NCBI GenBank assembly: GCA_964649895.1
Contig: CAZYRX010000001.1
Location: forward strand, 72,041-136,040
DNA: 64,000 nucleotides
From: Halanaerobium sp964649895
GTDB taxonomy: Bacteria; Bacillota; Halanaerobiia; Halanaerobiales; Halanaerobiaceae
Reading direction: 5' to 3'
Shown here piece after piece: positions 1 to 8,838 of the stretch (within the stretch, counting starts at the first letter, position 1; each line of letters starts with the position of its first letter). A program made the translations under genes and the position numbers. The notes beneath the pieces were generated by a model that was not told the origin of the DNA, ran no database searches, and saw only the letters and a list, made by a program, of their open reading frames with translations.

Positions 1-1
1 T

Positions 2-856
2 ACTCAAACCGAAGTAAGTGTACCTGGTGAACAAGGCGAGGATATAATATCTGCTGAAGAAGCATTAAATATTGCTGAAGAAGATGATGTAGTTTTAGTT
101 GATGCTCAAAAATCTGGAGATTATGAAGAACAGCATCTTGTAAATGCTGTTAATATTGCAAGAAATGATATTACATCTTTTGGTCCATATCCAAATATGC
201 TTGCAGATTCTTCTAAAATTGAAGAAGTTTTAGGAGAAAATGGTATTTCAAATACTTCTAGAGTTATTATTTATGATAATAATAACAACATGGATGCTGC
301 TAGATTAATGTGGACTTTACATGTGTTTGGACATGAAGATGTACAGGTTATCAGTGGAGGAATTAGTTCACTAATTGAATCTGGTGCTGAAACCGGATCA
401 GGAGAAGTTGAAGTTGAAACTGCTGAATTTAAGGCATCAGAAAAAAATGAAGATTTAATTGCTACAAAAGAAGAAGTTCTGGATTATGTTAATAATCCCA
501 GTGATGATGTGGTGATTTTAGATGTTAGAACCGCTGAAGAAGTTAATGAAGGAATTATACCAAATGCAGTTCACATTAATTACACCCGAAATATCAATAA
601 AGATGGAGAATATCGTCCTTATCAAGATTTTTTAAGGATTTATCCAGATAAAGATGTAACTCCTGATAAAAAAGTAATTATGTACTGTAAAACTTCAATC
701 AGAGCTGCCCAGACATATGCTGCTCTTCGAAATGCAGGTTATAGAGATTTAGCAATTTATGATGGTGCCTGGATAGAATGGTCATCAGATAGCTCTCTTC
801 CTGTTGGCAGTTTAGGAGGAGCACCCGTACAGAGTAATGCACAGGATGGTTCATAA
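2..856 (+). CDS. Rhodanese-like protein, two domains, 5' end outside window
   Basis: The frame is open from base 2, so the start codon lies upstream of the window and about 284 residues are visible. There are two rhodanese domains. In the first (about the first 120 visible residues) the position of the catalytic cysteine loop reads IIYDNNNN, so it has Asp instead of Cys and should be inactive. The second domain keeps the family pattern VVILDVRTAEE and a catalytic loop CKTSIRA. Tandem inactive/active rhodanese domains are typical of thiosulfate:cyanide sulfurtransferases, which move sulfane sulfur from thiosulfate to a thiophilic acceptor. Whether it carries a signal peptide cannot be seen. 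It is followed after 68 bases by a second rhodanese gene on the same strand. The family call is firm; the substrate is inferred. Confidence 0.85.
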   Translation, partial: TQTEVSVPGEQGEDIISAEEALNIAEEDDVVLVDAQKSGDYEEQHLVNAVNIARNDITSFGPYPNMLADSSKIEEVLGENGISNTSRVIIYDNNNNMDAARLMWTLHVFGHEDVQVISGGISSLIESGAETGSGEVEVETAEFKASEKNEDLIATKEEVLDYVNNPSDDVVILDVRTAEEVNEGIIPNAVHINYTRNINKDGEYRPYQDFLRIYPDKDVTPDKKVIMYCKTSIRAAQTYAALRNAGYRDLAIYDGAWIEWSSDSSLPVGSLGGAPVQSNAQDGS

Positions 857-888
857 ATTTAAGTCGTTAATTTTACATTCAATTAATA

Positions 889-915
889 TATAATACTAAG
901 AAATCACAAGGAGGA
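889..915 (+). promoter_or_regulatory. Probable -10 element and strong RBS of the exported rhodanese gene
   Basis: A TATAAT hexamer at 889-894 and an AGGAGG Shine-Dalgarno at about 910-915 precede the ATG at 925. The -35 region is weak (no good match 17 bases upstream of the -10). The gene may therefore have its own promoter in addition to read-through from the upstream rhodanese gene. Confidence 0.45.
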
Positions 916-924
916 AAAATTTAA

Positions 925-1830
925 ATGAGAAGAAACAAATTAGGTCTAATGGCAGTTGTTTTAGTTATGGTGGCAGTTTTATTCGCATCAGCTCCAGTAA
1001 TGGCGGCTGGTCATACAGTAGAAGATGCAGTTAATAATTATTTTGCAGATCTACCAAGTGATAATTCAATGATAGGTGAAGCAGACTTTGTTGAAATGGT
1101 TAAGAATGGTGAAGATGTATTTGTATTAGATATCAGACAGCCAGATGTATATAATGAAGGTCATATCAAAGGTGCAGTTAATCTACCATGGGGTTCTGGT
1201 GCGATTGCTGATAATCTTGATAAATTACCTGGTGATGAAACAATTTATGTTTATTGCTATACAGGTCAAACTGCAAATCAAATCAATGGTCTTTTAAACT
1301 TTGCAGGTTTTGATGCTAAATCAGTTAGATTCGGCTGGAACTTAGGTATCTCACAAGTAGGCGGATATGAGGATGCAGTAGAAACTACAGCAAATGAACT
1401 TGATGGAGTAACTGATTATACTATCGACCCTGAAATGAAAACTGCAATGGAAGATTATCTATACGGATTAGCTGATGTTAGTGATACAATGTTTAAAAAT
1501 TATAAGATCAGTGAAGATATGCTTAAAATGTCAATAGATGCTGAAAGTGACATGATGATTTTATCTATTAGACAGCGTTCTGATTTTGCAAATGGTCATA
1601 TTCCTGGTGCAGTAAATATCCCATGGGGTGCTGGTATGAATGAATATTTTGGTCAGCTGCCAGAAGATAAGAAAATCGTAGTTTACTGTTACACAGGTCA
1701 GACTGCCGGACAGACTGTAGCAGGCCTCAGATTATTAGGCTATGATGCAGTATCATTAAACGGTGGTTTTGGTACACCTAGTAATGAACCTTATGGTTGG
1801 TCAAACAAAGGTTATGAAGTAGTTCAGTAA
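925..1830 (+). CDS. Exported tandem rhodanese-domain protein
   Basis: 301 residues. An N-terminal signal peptide (positive MRRNK, hydrophobic stretch, APVMAA cleavage region near residue 28) directs it outside the membrane. Two rhodanese domains follow, roughly residues 55-150 and 195-300. Both carry the same complete active-site loop, CYTGQTA, so both should be catalytic, unlike in the upstream gene. Each is preceded by the (V/S)xDIRQ or LSIRQR type strand and an NxPWG motif. Rhodaneses transfer sulfur from thiosulfate. In Halanaerobium, rhodanese-like proteins have been linked to thiosulfate reduction and sulfide formation, so an extracytoplasmic role in sulfur metabolism is plausible. The family is certain; the physiological role is inferred. 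Confidence 0.88.
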   Translation: MRRNKLGLMAVVLVMVAVLFASAPVMAAGHTVEDAVNNYFADLPSDNSMIGEADFVEMVKNGEDVFVLDIRQPDVYNEGHIKGAVNLPWGSGAIADNLDKLPGDETIYVYCYTGQTANQINGLLNFAGFDAKSVRFGWNLGISQVGGYEDAVETTANELDGVTDYTIDPEMKTAMEDYLYGLADVSDTMFKNYKISEDMLKMSIDAESDMMILSIRQRSDFANGHIPGAVNIPWGAGMNEYFGQLPEDKKIVVYCYTGQTAGQTVAGLRLLGYDAVSLNGGFGTPSNEPYGWSNKGYEVVQ

Positions 1831-1873
1831 TTTAACCTTAGAAATAAACTAAAAATATTATATGTATAAATTG

Positions 1874-1936
1874 TTAAAGAGCAGTTAATAACTGCTCTTT
1901 AACTAATTAAAAGGGACAGCAGCTGCTGTCCCTTTT
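1874..1936. terminator. Two back-to-back hairpins between convergent genes
   Basis: The first hairpin is a perfect palindrome at 1874-1902 (arms around AAAGAGCAGTT). The second, at 1909-1936, is a perfect 28-base palindrome whose arms read AAAAGGGACAGCAG and end in TTTT. They separate the rhodanese gene (+) from fabF (-). The second is A/T-flanked on both sides and can act as a bidirectional intrinsic terminator. Confidence 0.8.
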
Positions 1937-2013
1937 ATAATTATATAATTTTTTATTTTTAATATAGAATATTTTATTTTTCTTGGTAATTCTATATCTT
2001 TAATTTTTTATAA

Positions 2014-3255
2014 TTAATCTTCATATTTTTTCAATAATATACAAGCATTCTGACCACCAAAACCAAATGAGTTACTTAAAGCAGCTTTAATTTCTTTTTC
2101 CCCTGCCTTATTTGGCTGGTAATCAAGGTCACAGCCTTCTCCACCTTCATTGAAATTCATTGTAGGAGGTACTATATCATTCTTAACAGCCATTGCTGTA
2201 ATAATAGCTTCTACACCACCTGCAGCACCTAAAAGATGCCCTGTCATAGATTTTGAAGAAGATACAGTAAGCTCATAGGCATGATCTCCAAAAACATTTT
2301 TAATTGCAGTACTTTCATACTCATCATTTAATGGAGTTGAAGTACCATGAGCATTAATATAATCAATATTATTTAAGTCAATACCAGCTCTATCAATAGC
2401 TGCCTGCATTGCTCTTGAGGCTCCTTCTCCTTCTGGAGCTGGAGAAGTGATATGATATGCATCACCAGATGCACCATAACCAACAACTTCTGCAATAATA
2501 TTAGCTCCTCTTGCCTTTGCTGTTTCTAACTCTTCTAAAATTACAACTCCAGCACCCTCTCCCATAACAAAACCATCTCTATCCTTATCAAAAGGACGAC
2601 TGGCAGACTGTGGATCATCATTACGAGTAGAAAGAGCTTTCATGTTACCAAAACCAGCTAAAGCAGATGGAGAGATAGCTGCTTCTGTACCACCAGCAAT
2701 CATTATATCTGCAGCACCTCTTTTAATTGTCTCAAATGCCTCACCTATAGCTGAAGTACCTGATGCACATGCAGTAACAGTATTCAGATTAGGTCCTTTG
2801 GCATTTGCATAAATTGCCACATTACCAGCAGCCATATTAGAAATCATCATCGGTATAAAGAAAGGACTTACTCTACGGGGTCCTCGCTTATGTAGTTTTT
2901 TAACCTGTTCTTCAAAAACTTCAATACCACCAATTCCAGAACCCACAATTACTCCTGCTCTATCTGCAATTTCATCTGTTAATTCTAATTCAGCATTTTC
3001 TAATGCTTTAAGTGATGATACTATTGCATATTGAGTATACAGGGCCATCCTTTTAGCTTCTTTACGATCTATATAATCACCTGGATCAAAATCTTTAATC
3101 TCTGCAGCAATCTGGCTAGGAAATTCTTCAACATCAAAGCCTTCTATTTTACTAATTCCGGATTTACCTGAAACTATATTCCCCCAAAATTCATCCAATT
3201 CATTACCCAGAGCATGGACAACACCAGCACCTGTAATTACAACTCTTTTTTCCAT
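2014..3255 (-). CDS. fabF: Beta-ketoacyl-ACP synthase II (FabF)
   Basis: 413 residues, the usual length for FabF. It condenses acyl-ACP with malonyl-ACP in fatty acid elongation in the cytoplasm. The nucleophile is in TACASGTSAIGEA. The two histidines of the condensing-enzyme triad are in HGTSTPLND and KSMTGHLLGAAG, and the C-terminal glycine-rich NSFGFGGQN is present. It is the last gene of the fabH-fabD-fabF cluster, with 57 bases between fabD and fabF. The genes that often separate these two (fabG, acpP) are not here. The RBS AGGAGG lies just upstream of the ATG. Confidence 0.96.
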   Translation of the reverse strand: MEKRVVITGAGVVHALGNELDEFWGNIVSGKSGISKIEGFDVEEFPSQIAAEIKDFDPGDYIDRKEAKRMALYTQYAIVSSLKALENAELELTDEIADRAGVIVGSGIGGIEVFEEQVKKLHKRGPRRVSPFFIPMMISNMAAGNVAIYANAKGPNLNTVTACASGTSAIGEAFETIKRGAADIMIAGGTEAAISPSALAGFGNMKALSTRNDDPQSASRPFDKDRDGFVMGEGAGVVILEELETAKARGANIIAEVVGYGASGDAYHITSPAPEGEGASRAMQAAIDRAGIDLNNIDYINAHGTSTPLNDEYESTAIKNVFGDHAYELTVSSSKSMTGHLLGAAGGVEAIITAMAVKNDIVPPTMNFNEGGEGCDLDYQPNKAGEKEIKAALSNSFGFGGQNACILLKKYED

Positions 3256-3312
3256 TAAATTAATCTCCTCCTATTGTATTATTCTCATTAAAGTTATTTA
3301 TCTTTTCTAGAA

Positions 3313-4245
3313 TTATTTTTTTAACTTTTTTAATGTTTTATTTAAACTTTTCTCATCTTCTACATTATATGCATTTAGAGAACGGTCTATTCTTCTCATT
3401 AGTCCTTTTAAAACTCTTCCTGGACCAACTTCAACAAAGTTTTCATATCCATCTTCTTTAAATCTATTAATTGTTTCTACCCAGCGCACACTGCTGTTTA
3501 ACTGTTCTATAAGTGCATCTTTAATATCCTGACTACTTTTTACATAATCGGCAGTTACATTAGCAATTAAAGGTAGTTGAGCATTATTAAATTCTACAGC
3601 TTCTATAGTATTTTTTAGTTCTTCTTTAGCAGGTTCCATTAAAGGAGAATGAAATGCCCCACTTACTGAAAGTGGAATAACTCTTTTGGCACCTTTTTCT
3701 TCCAAAATTTCTTCTGCTTTTTTAACTGCATCCACTTCTCCAGATATTACAACCTGACCTGGTGAATTATAATTTGCAACCTGACATATACCTTCTACTT
3801 CAGCACATGTTTCTTCTACTAGCTGATCCTCTAGCCCAATAACTGCAGCCATTGTTCCTTTACCTTCTGGGTCAGCCTGATCCATTAATTCTCCTCTGCG
3901 GCGAACTAATTTTAATCCATCTTCAAAAGCTAAAACACCAGCAGCATATAAAGCAGAATATTCACCAAGACTGTGACCTGCTGCTGCAGATGCCTGCAGA
4001 CCTTTTTCATTAAGCACAGCTTTTATCATTGCACTAACTGTATAAATTGCTGGCTGTGTATTCTTAGTATTATTCAGTTCTTCTTCTGGGCCATTAAAAA
4101 TCATGTCTTTTAAATCAAATTCCATAATTTCATCTGCCCTATCAAGTACTTTTCTGGCAGCAGGATAATTATCATATAATTCTTTCCCCATACCAACATA
4201 CTGAGACCCCTGGCCAGAAAACATAAATACTAAATCATTACTCAT
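3313..4245 (-). CDS. fabD: Malonyl-CoA:ACP transacylase (FabD)
   Basis: 310 residues, full length. It transfers malonyl from CoA to acyl carrier protein to supply FabF and FabH with extender units. The N-terminus FMFSGQGSQYVGMG and the active-site serine motif GHSLGEYSALYAAG are typical, and SGAFHSPLM carries the catalytic histidine. It lies between fabH (108 bases upstream) and fabF in the same direction. Confidence 0.96.
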   Translation of the reverse strand: MSNDLVFMFSGQGSQYVGMGKELYDNYPAARKVLDRADEIMEFDLKDMIFNGPEEELNNTKNTQPAIYTVSAMIKAVLNEKGLQASAAAGHSLGEYSALYAAGVLAFEDGLKLVRRRGELMDQADPEGKGTMAAVIGLEDQLVEETCAEVEGICQVANYNSPGQVVISGEVDAVKKAEEILEEKGAKRVIPLSVSGAFHSPLMEPAKEELKNTIEAVEFNNAQLPLIANVTADYVKSSQDIKDALIEQLNSSVRWVETINRFKEDGYENFVEVGPGRVLKGLMRRIDRSLNAYNVEDEKSLNKTLKKLKK

Positions 4246-4353
4246 TGTTTAACCTCCATTTAATAATTTTTTCACTTGCTTTTTCTAGCTTTTTAATTAG
4301 TATTAATTAAAGCATTTAGTAAATTTATATTATATTAACCATGAAATTTCTAA

Positions 4354-5343
4354 TTATTTTAAATCATTCCATTCCATAACTGCTGAAGCCCATGTTAATC
4401 CAGCTCCAAAAGCTACAAGTACAACTGTATCTCCATTTTTAATTAAACCCTTTTCTTCTGCTTCTGCAAGAGCAATTGGGACAGATGCAGCTGAAGTGTT
4501 ACCATATTTATCTAAGTTCACATAAACCTTATCTTCAGAAAGTTTTAGCTTTTTCGCTGCAGAAGATATTATTCGTGTGTTTGCCTGATGAGGTACTAAC
4601 ATATCCACATCACTTTTATCAAGACCAGCTTTCTTCAATACTTTTAATGAAGCAGAACCCATTGTTTTAACTGCAAATTTAAATACCGGTGTTCCTTCCA
4701 TATATAAATAGTGTTCGTTATTATCAACTGTCTCATGAGATGCAGGTTTAAGTGATCCTCCTGCAGGCTGATAAAGTGTATCTCCTCCAGAGCCATCAGA
4801 TCCTAAATCAGAGGCCAAAATGCCACCTTTGTCAGTTGGCTGTAAAACAGCGGCTCCTGCACCATCTCCAAATAAAACACAGGTACCCCTATCTTCCCAA
4901 TTAAGTATCTTTGATAAAACTTCTGTACCTACAACCATTACATTATCATAGATGCCTGATTCAATAAAACTGCTTGCAACAGTTATTCCATATACAAATC
5001 CAGAACAACCTGCTTCTAAATCAAAAGCACCTGCATTAGAAGCTCCTATTCTATCCTGAATTAAACATGCTGTCGCTGGAAACATCATATCTGGTGTAAT
5101 TGTTGCAGTAATAATTAAATCTAACTCATCAGCATTTATACCAGCATTTTGTAAAGCTTCTTCTGCTGCTTTGACTCCAAGGTCAGATGCAGTTACATCA
5201 TCAGCAGCAAATCTTCTTGTTTTTATTCCTGTTCTTTTAGTAATCCACTCATCACTTGTATCAACAATTTTCTCAAGGTCTTTATTTGTCATTACTTTTT
5301 CTGGGAGATATTTTCCCAGACCGGTTATTGTTGCTTTTCGCAA
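4354..5343 (-). CDS. fabH: Beta-ketoacyl-ACP synthase III (FabH)
   Basis: This enzyme starts fatty acid synthesis by condensing an acyl-CoA primer with malonyl-ACP. The Cys-His-Asn triad is visible: AGCSGF, PHQANTRI and YGNTSAAS. The frame can be extended to a GTG at 5352, but that GTG abuts the GGAAGG Shine-Dalgarno. The TTG at 5341-5343 sits 8 bases after it and gives the usual N-terminus (MRKATITGLGKYLPE), so I chose TTG. It is the first gene of the cluster and lies behind a strong promoter with a palindromic operator. Confidence 0.94.
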   Translation of the reverse strand: MRKATITGLGKYLPEKVMTNKDLEKIVDTSDEWITKRTGIKTRRFAADDVTASDLGVKAAEEALQNAGINADELDLIITATITPDMMFPATACLIQDRIGASNAGAFDLEAGCSGFVYGITVASSFIESGIYDNVMVVGTEVLSKILNWEDRGTCVLFGDGAGAAVLQPTDKGGILASDLGSDGSGGDTLYQPAGGSLKPASHETVDNNEHYLYMEGTPVFKFAVKTMGSASLKVLKKAGLDKSDVDMLVPHQANTRIISSAAKKLKLSEDKVYVNLDKYGNTSAASVPIALAEAEEKGLIKNGDTVVLVAFGAGLTWASAVMEWNDLK

Positions 5344-5360
5344 AATATTCACCTTCCTTA

Positions 5361-5405
5361 AGTTAGTCTAACTAAATTTATATCACTTTTTCGACCACTA
5401 GTCAA
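5361..5405 (-). promoter_or_regulatory. fabH promoter with palindromic operator
   Basis: Read on the minus strand: -35 TTGACT (5405-5400), 17-base spacer, -10 TATAAA (5382-5377). Directly downstream is the inverted repeat AGTTAGACTAACT (5373-5361; 6-base arms, 1-base centre), which would cover the transcription start, and then the GGAAGG RBS. This is the geometry of a repressor operator. It does not match the FapR consensus; a MarR/FabT-type fatty acid regulator is a guess. The regulator gene is not in the window. Confidence 0.7.
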
Positions 5406-5411
5406 GTTTAA

Positions 5412-5506
5412 CAAAAAAAATAAAAGAGATTTTAAGTATTTAACATCATATTTTATAAATAAATGAAATATAATGTTAAATTTACCATAATTATTTATCT
5501 CTTTTA
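5412..5506 (-). terminator. Terminator of the molybdenum-cofactor operon
   Basis: Nested inverted repeats: outer arms TAAAAGAGAT (5421-5430) and ATCTCTTTTA (5497-5506), inner arms around TAACATCATATTT (from 5441). On the minus strand this is followed by a long T tract (5421-5412). It lies after the mobB-like gene and before the fabH promoter, so it separates the two operons. Confidence 0.6.
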
Positions 5507-5580
5507 AAAAATATACTTTATTTGGTATATTTTTATATATTCAATTTTCTTTGATTTTTAAATCAAATCTTAACTAAAAA

Positions 5581-6186
5581 TTAAAACAATCCAAGCTGAC
5601 ATTTAGTTACTTTTACTTCCTGTTCCTTGATGATTTTGCCAACCTGCCCTACTTTTAAACCCAAGAGATCAGCCAGAAGATGTGACTTATAACAGCTAAG
5701 CTGATCCGGTTGAATAGTAAAGGGTACATCCCTTAATTTATTTGCAGATAAAAGTACATTTGTATTAATTTTAATATCTGCTCTATTTTTAACCATTTTT
5801 GCAGAATCCTTTTCTGGTTCTTCGCTATTATTTAAATAAAACAATAGATTGGGATTTAAAAAATTAATGATTGTATTTCCTTCAATAAATAACCTTTCGA
5901 TATCATTAGTTAATAAACTTTCAGCAAGCTGATAAGCACTTGGAATTTGAGCTGCTGGACTTTCTAATAATATAACTTTATTAGCACCATGTTTTTTGAA
6001 TCTACCTGTATCTGTACCTTCTTTATTAATAATCTTTGGATTGTTAATTACTTTATACTGGTCTAACTCGTTGTTAATAGAAGTTTTTATGACTGCACTC
6101 TTAATACAGCTGCTTTCCAGCATTAAGGAAATTAATGTAGTCTTACCAGCTTTACTGGAAGAAGCACTCACACCTATCATTTCCAT
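5581..6186 (-). CDS. MobB-like P-loop protein with C-terminal helix-turn-helix-like tail
   Basis: 201 residues. The N-terminus has a P-loop, GVSASSSKAGKTTLI, of the MobB/SIMIBI NTPase type. The middle part has a recognisable LLESPAAQ/IEGNT arrangement as in GTP-binding adaptor proteins. The C-terminal 35 residues (LLADLLGLKVGQVGKII, ending CQLGLF) resemble a small DNA-binding-like motif seen in some clostridial molybdenum-cofactor proteins. It is the last gene of the Moco operon. The likely role is nucleotide-dependent help in guanylation or delivery of the molybdenum or tungsten cofactor. This is a family-level call; the exact role is inferred from context. Confidence 0.6.
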   Translation of the reverse strand: MEMIGVSASSSKAGKTTLISLMLESSCIKSAVIKTSINNELDQYKVINNPKIINKEGTDTGRFKKHGANKVILLESPAAQIPSAYQLAESLLTNDIERLFIEGNTIINFLNPNLLFYLNNSEEPEKDSAKMVKNRADIKINTNVLLSANKLRDVPFTIQPDQLSCYKSHLLADLLGLKVGQVGKIIKEQEVKVTKCQLGLF

Positions 6187-6311
6187 AATTTGTCCTCCTT
6201 TTATTTAGCAAAAATAATTATACTATTTGTCTAAATACTTTATTGACTACTTTTTATTGATTACTACTATAATATATTTTCTAGTTAAAAACCAAAAATC
6301 CTTTTATTAAT

Positions 6312-6764
6312 TTATACTTCAACAACCTCTATTTTATCGCCTGTTTTTACTTCTCCACCTTTAAGCACCCTAGCAAATATACCTTCTCTAGGCATTACAC
6401 AATCCCCGATTGTCTGCATTATTTCACAATCATGATGACATTTCTTACCAATTTGTGTAATCTCCAATATAATTTCATCATTTATTTTTAACTTACTACC
6501 CACTGGGAGATCAAAAAGTTTTTCTAAACCTTCTGTTGTTATATTTTCTGCAAAATCTCCAGAATTAAGCTCAAAACCCTGGCCTCTCATCTTATCAATA
6601 CTGCTGTTATCTAAAAGGCTCAACTGACGATGCCACTTTCCTGCATGAGAATCACCTTCTAAACCATAATTTTCTATTAACTTTCCAACTTTTACAGGTT
6701 TTTTTACAGTACCTTTTTCTTCACTTATACACACTGCTTTTATATGTGCCACCTTTAGATTCAC
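6312..6764 (-). CDS. MOSC-domain protein
   Basis: 150 residues forming a single MOSC domain, the fold shared with the C-terminus of eukaryotic Moco sulfurase. The typical features are present: GLEGDSHAGKWHRQLSLL, FAENITTEGL, and the cysteine-bearing segment IGKKCHHDCEIM. Small MOSC proteins bind molybdenum cofactor and are proposed to carry sulfur for it. Its position between moaB and the mobB-like gene supports a cofactor maturation role. Confidence 0.85.
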   Translation of the reverse strand: MNLKVAHIKAVCISEEKGTVKKPVKVGKLIENYGLEGDSHAGKWHRQLSLLDNSSIDKMRGQGFELNSGDFAENITTEGLEKLFDLPVGSKLKINDEIILEITQIGKKCHHDCEIMQTIGDCVMPREGIFARVLKGGEVKTGDKIEVVEV

Positions 6765-6794
6765 TCCCTTATTTAACTAAAAATTTAATTATTA

Positions 6795-7334
6795 TTAATG
6801 CTCATGCTTGTGATTATGATTATGTTCAGTAACTACTCCTTTTAAAATCTTAACTCCGTGAGGAATAATCCCAATAATAGATTCAAGACATTCTCTTACA
6901 GCCTTAGGACTACCGGGAAAATTGATTATTAGTGTATTACTTCTAATTCCTGCTCTTGCTCTAGAGAGTGCAGCAAGAGGGGTTATTTTTGAAGTAGCTG
7001 CCCTCATTTTTTCGGGTAACCCAGGCACTTCTTTTTCAAGTATTTCTATAGTAGCTTCAGGTGTAATATCTCTTTCTGCAAATCCCGTACCTCCAGTTGT
7101 TAATATCAGATCAATGTCTTTTTTATCTGATAGAAAAATCAAAGAATTTTTAATTTCTTCCTTTTCATCAGCGATTATTTCTCGATATTTAACTTGGCCG
7201 CCTACTTCTTTAATCATATCTTCTAATACTGGCCCACTTAAATCTTTTCTTTCACCTCTAGAACCCTTATCACTAATAGTTAATACTGCTGTTTTTATAG
7301 TAAAATTACTTTTGTTTTCGCTCATATACTCCAC
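6795..7334 (-). CDS. moaB: Molybdopterin adenylyltransferase, MoaB/MogA family
   Basis: About 179 residues. It adenylates molybdopterin before metal insertion by MoeA. The family motif TTGGTGFAERDITPEAT is complete, as is the NFPGSPKAV segment. The C-terminus carries a histidine-rich tail (EHNHNHKHEH), a possible metal-binding extension not required by the fold. I chose the GTG at 7334, which has GGAGG five bases upstream; an ATG at 7325 is the alternative and a longer ATG frame at 7370 would run deep into moaC. The start overlaps the 3' end of moaC by about 29 bases, so the two are translationally coupled. Confidence 0.88.
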   Translation of the reverse strand: MEYMSENKSNFTIKTAVLTISDKGSRGERKDLSGPVLEDMIKEVGGQVKYREIIADEKEEIKNSLIFLSDKKDIDLILTTGGTGFAERDITPEATIEILEKEVPGLPEKMRAATSKITPLAALSRARAGIRSNTLIINFPGSPKAVRECLESIIGIIPHGVKILKGVVTEHNHNHKHEH

Positions 7335-7788
7335 TCTTACCTCCTGATTTATATAAAAGTTTAACATCATTGATTATCATGGATCTATCAACAGCTTTGC
7401 ACATATCATAAATAGTTAGTGCAGCTGTATTGACTGCTGTTAATGCTTCCATTTCTACTCCGGTCTGTCCACTATTTTTTACTTCTGCTTCAATTTTTAT
7501 TCTATCATCATAATTCAAGTCAAAGTCAACCTTAATACTGCTTAGTAATAGGGGATGGCACATCGGTATCAAGTCAGAAGTTTTTTTAGCAGCCATTATA
7601 CCAGCTATCCTAGCAGTTTCTATTACAGAACCCTTTGTGATAGTCCCTTCTTTTATCATACTGAGCGTTGAAGTGTCCATAATGATTTCACCACCTGCTA
7701 TTGCCTTTCTCTGAGTGATATCTTTACTGGAAACATCAACCATCTTCACTTTTCCATTTTCATCTAAATGAGTAAATTCTTTGTTCAT
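7306..7788 (-). CDS. moaC: Cyclic pyranopterin monophosphate synthase accessory protein MoaC
   Basis: 160 residues, standard length. Together with MoaA it converts GTP to cyclic pyranopterin monophosphate. Typical segments are MVDVSSKDITQRKAIA at the N-terminus, MCHPLLLSSIKVDF (catalytic His), and VEMEALTAVNTAALTIYDMCKAVD with the conserved lysine. It lies 2 bases after moaA and overlaps moaB. Confidence 0.96.
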   Translation of the reverse strand: MNKEFTHLDENGKVKMVDVSSKDITQRKAIAGGEIIMDTSTLSMIKEGTITKGSVIETARIAGIMAAKKTSDLIPMCHPLLLSSIKVDFDLNYDDRIKIEAEVKNSGQTGVEMEALTAVNTAALTIYDMCKAVDRSMIINDVKLLYKSGGKSGVYERKQK

Positions 7789-7790
7789 AA

Positions 7791-8756
7791 TTATCCTCCG
7801 ATCTGAGACATTTTTCTATTATGTTTATCATTATCAGCAAAATTAAGATGATGAGCAGAGGGCTTTATTTCCAATGCTTTCTGATAAGCTTTATAAATAT
7901 CTTTTTCAGTCATTGTTTGTGCAATCTCAACTTCTCTATTACTTGCAAGACAGGGCTTAAATCGTCCATCTGCTGTCAGCCTCATCCGATTACATTCTGA
8001 ACAAAAATGCTCACTAAGAGCAGATATAAAACCGATTGTACCAGCTGCTCCAGGAACTTTAAGATATTTGGCCGGCCCATTACCTTTTGTAACTGCCGAA
8101 ACTAATTTGTAATTGGATTCAATCAATTTTTTAGTTTCTTTACTGCTCATAAAATGTTTTTCATCTGCTTCTCCACCTAGAGGCATATACTCAATAAATC
8201 TAACATGAATATTCTTGTTTTGACTTAATTTCACAAAATCAAGGATTTCATCATCATTGAACCCCTTCATTACAACAGTATTTATTTTAACAGGTTTAAG
8301 ATCCGCTTCTAAAGCAGCTTCAATACCTGCTGTAACCTTATCAAAATAATCTCTCCTGGTTATCTCTTCAAATTTATCTTTTTCTAAAGTATCTAGACTT
8401 ATATTAACTCGATTAAGTCCAGCATTTTTCAAAATTTCTGCTTTTTCAGCCAGCAAAACACCATTTGTAGTCAGAGAAATATCTTTTAAATTTAAATCAG
8501 CTAAACTGCTGATTAATTCTTCTAATCCAAGTCTTACTAATGGTTCACCACCTGTAAGCCTAATTTTTTCTACACCCAGTTTTTGGCCTACTTCAACAAT
8601 TTTTACAATATCTTCAAAAGATAATATTTCAGAATGACTTTTGAGTTCCACACCATCTTCAGGCATACAATATTTGCAGCGAAGATTACAGCGATCTGTT
8701 ATTGAGATTCTTAAATAATTAATTTTTCTTCCAAATTTATCTCTTAATTCATCCAT
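7791..8756 (-). CDS. moaA: GTP 3',8-cyclase MoaA (radical SAM)
   Basis: 321 residues. First enzyme of molybdenum cofactor synthesis. The N-terminal radical-SAM cluster motif is CNLRCKYC, followed by the SAM-binding TGGEPL. The second [4Fe-4S] cluster, which binds GTP, is supplied by FCSECNRMRLTADGRFKPC. It ends in the GG dipeptide (SQIGG) needed in MoaA for activity. No moaE or moaD is near, so these must be elsewhere in the genome. Confidence 0.96.
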   Translation of the reverse strand: MDELRDKFGRKINYLRISITDRCNLRCKYCMPEDGVELKSHSEILSFEDIVKIVEVGQKLGVEKIRLTGGEPLVRLGLEELISSLADLNLKDISLTTNGVLLAEKAEILKNAGLNRVNISLDTLEKDKFEEITRRDYFDKVTAGIEAALEADLKPVKINTVVMKGFNDDEILDFVKLSQNKNIHVRFIEYMPLGGEADEKHFMSSKETKKLIESNYKLVSAVTKGNGPAKYLKVPGAAGTIGFISALSEHFCSECNRMRLTADGRFKPCLASNREVEIAQTMTEKDIYKAYQKALEIKPSAHHLNFADNDKHNRKMSQIGG

Positions 8757-8838
8757 ATTAAAGCTCCTTCCAGAATATCTTTAAAACTATTACTATTTAT
8801 GAATGTAAGTAATAGACATATATATTTTATCTAAATTC

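Noticed and set aside
5361..5375. FapR operator at fabH
   Set aside because: The palindrome does not have the FapR consensus (TTAGTACC-type); listed only as an unidentified operator.
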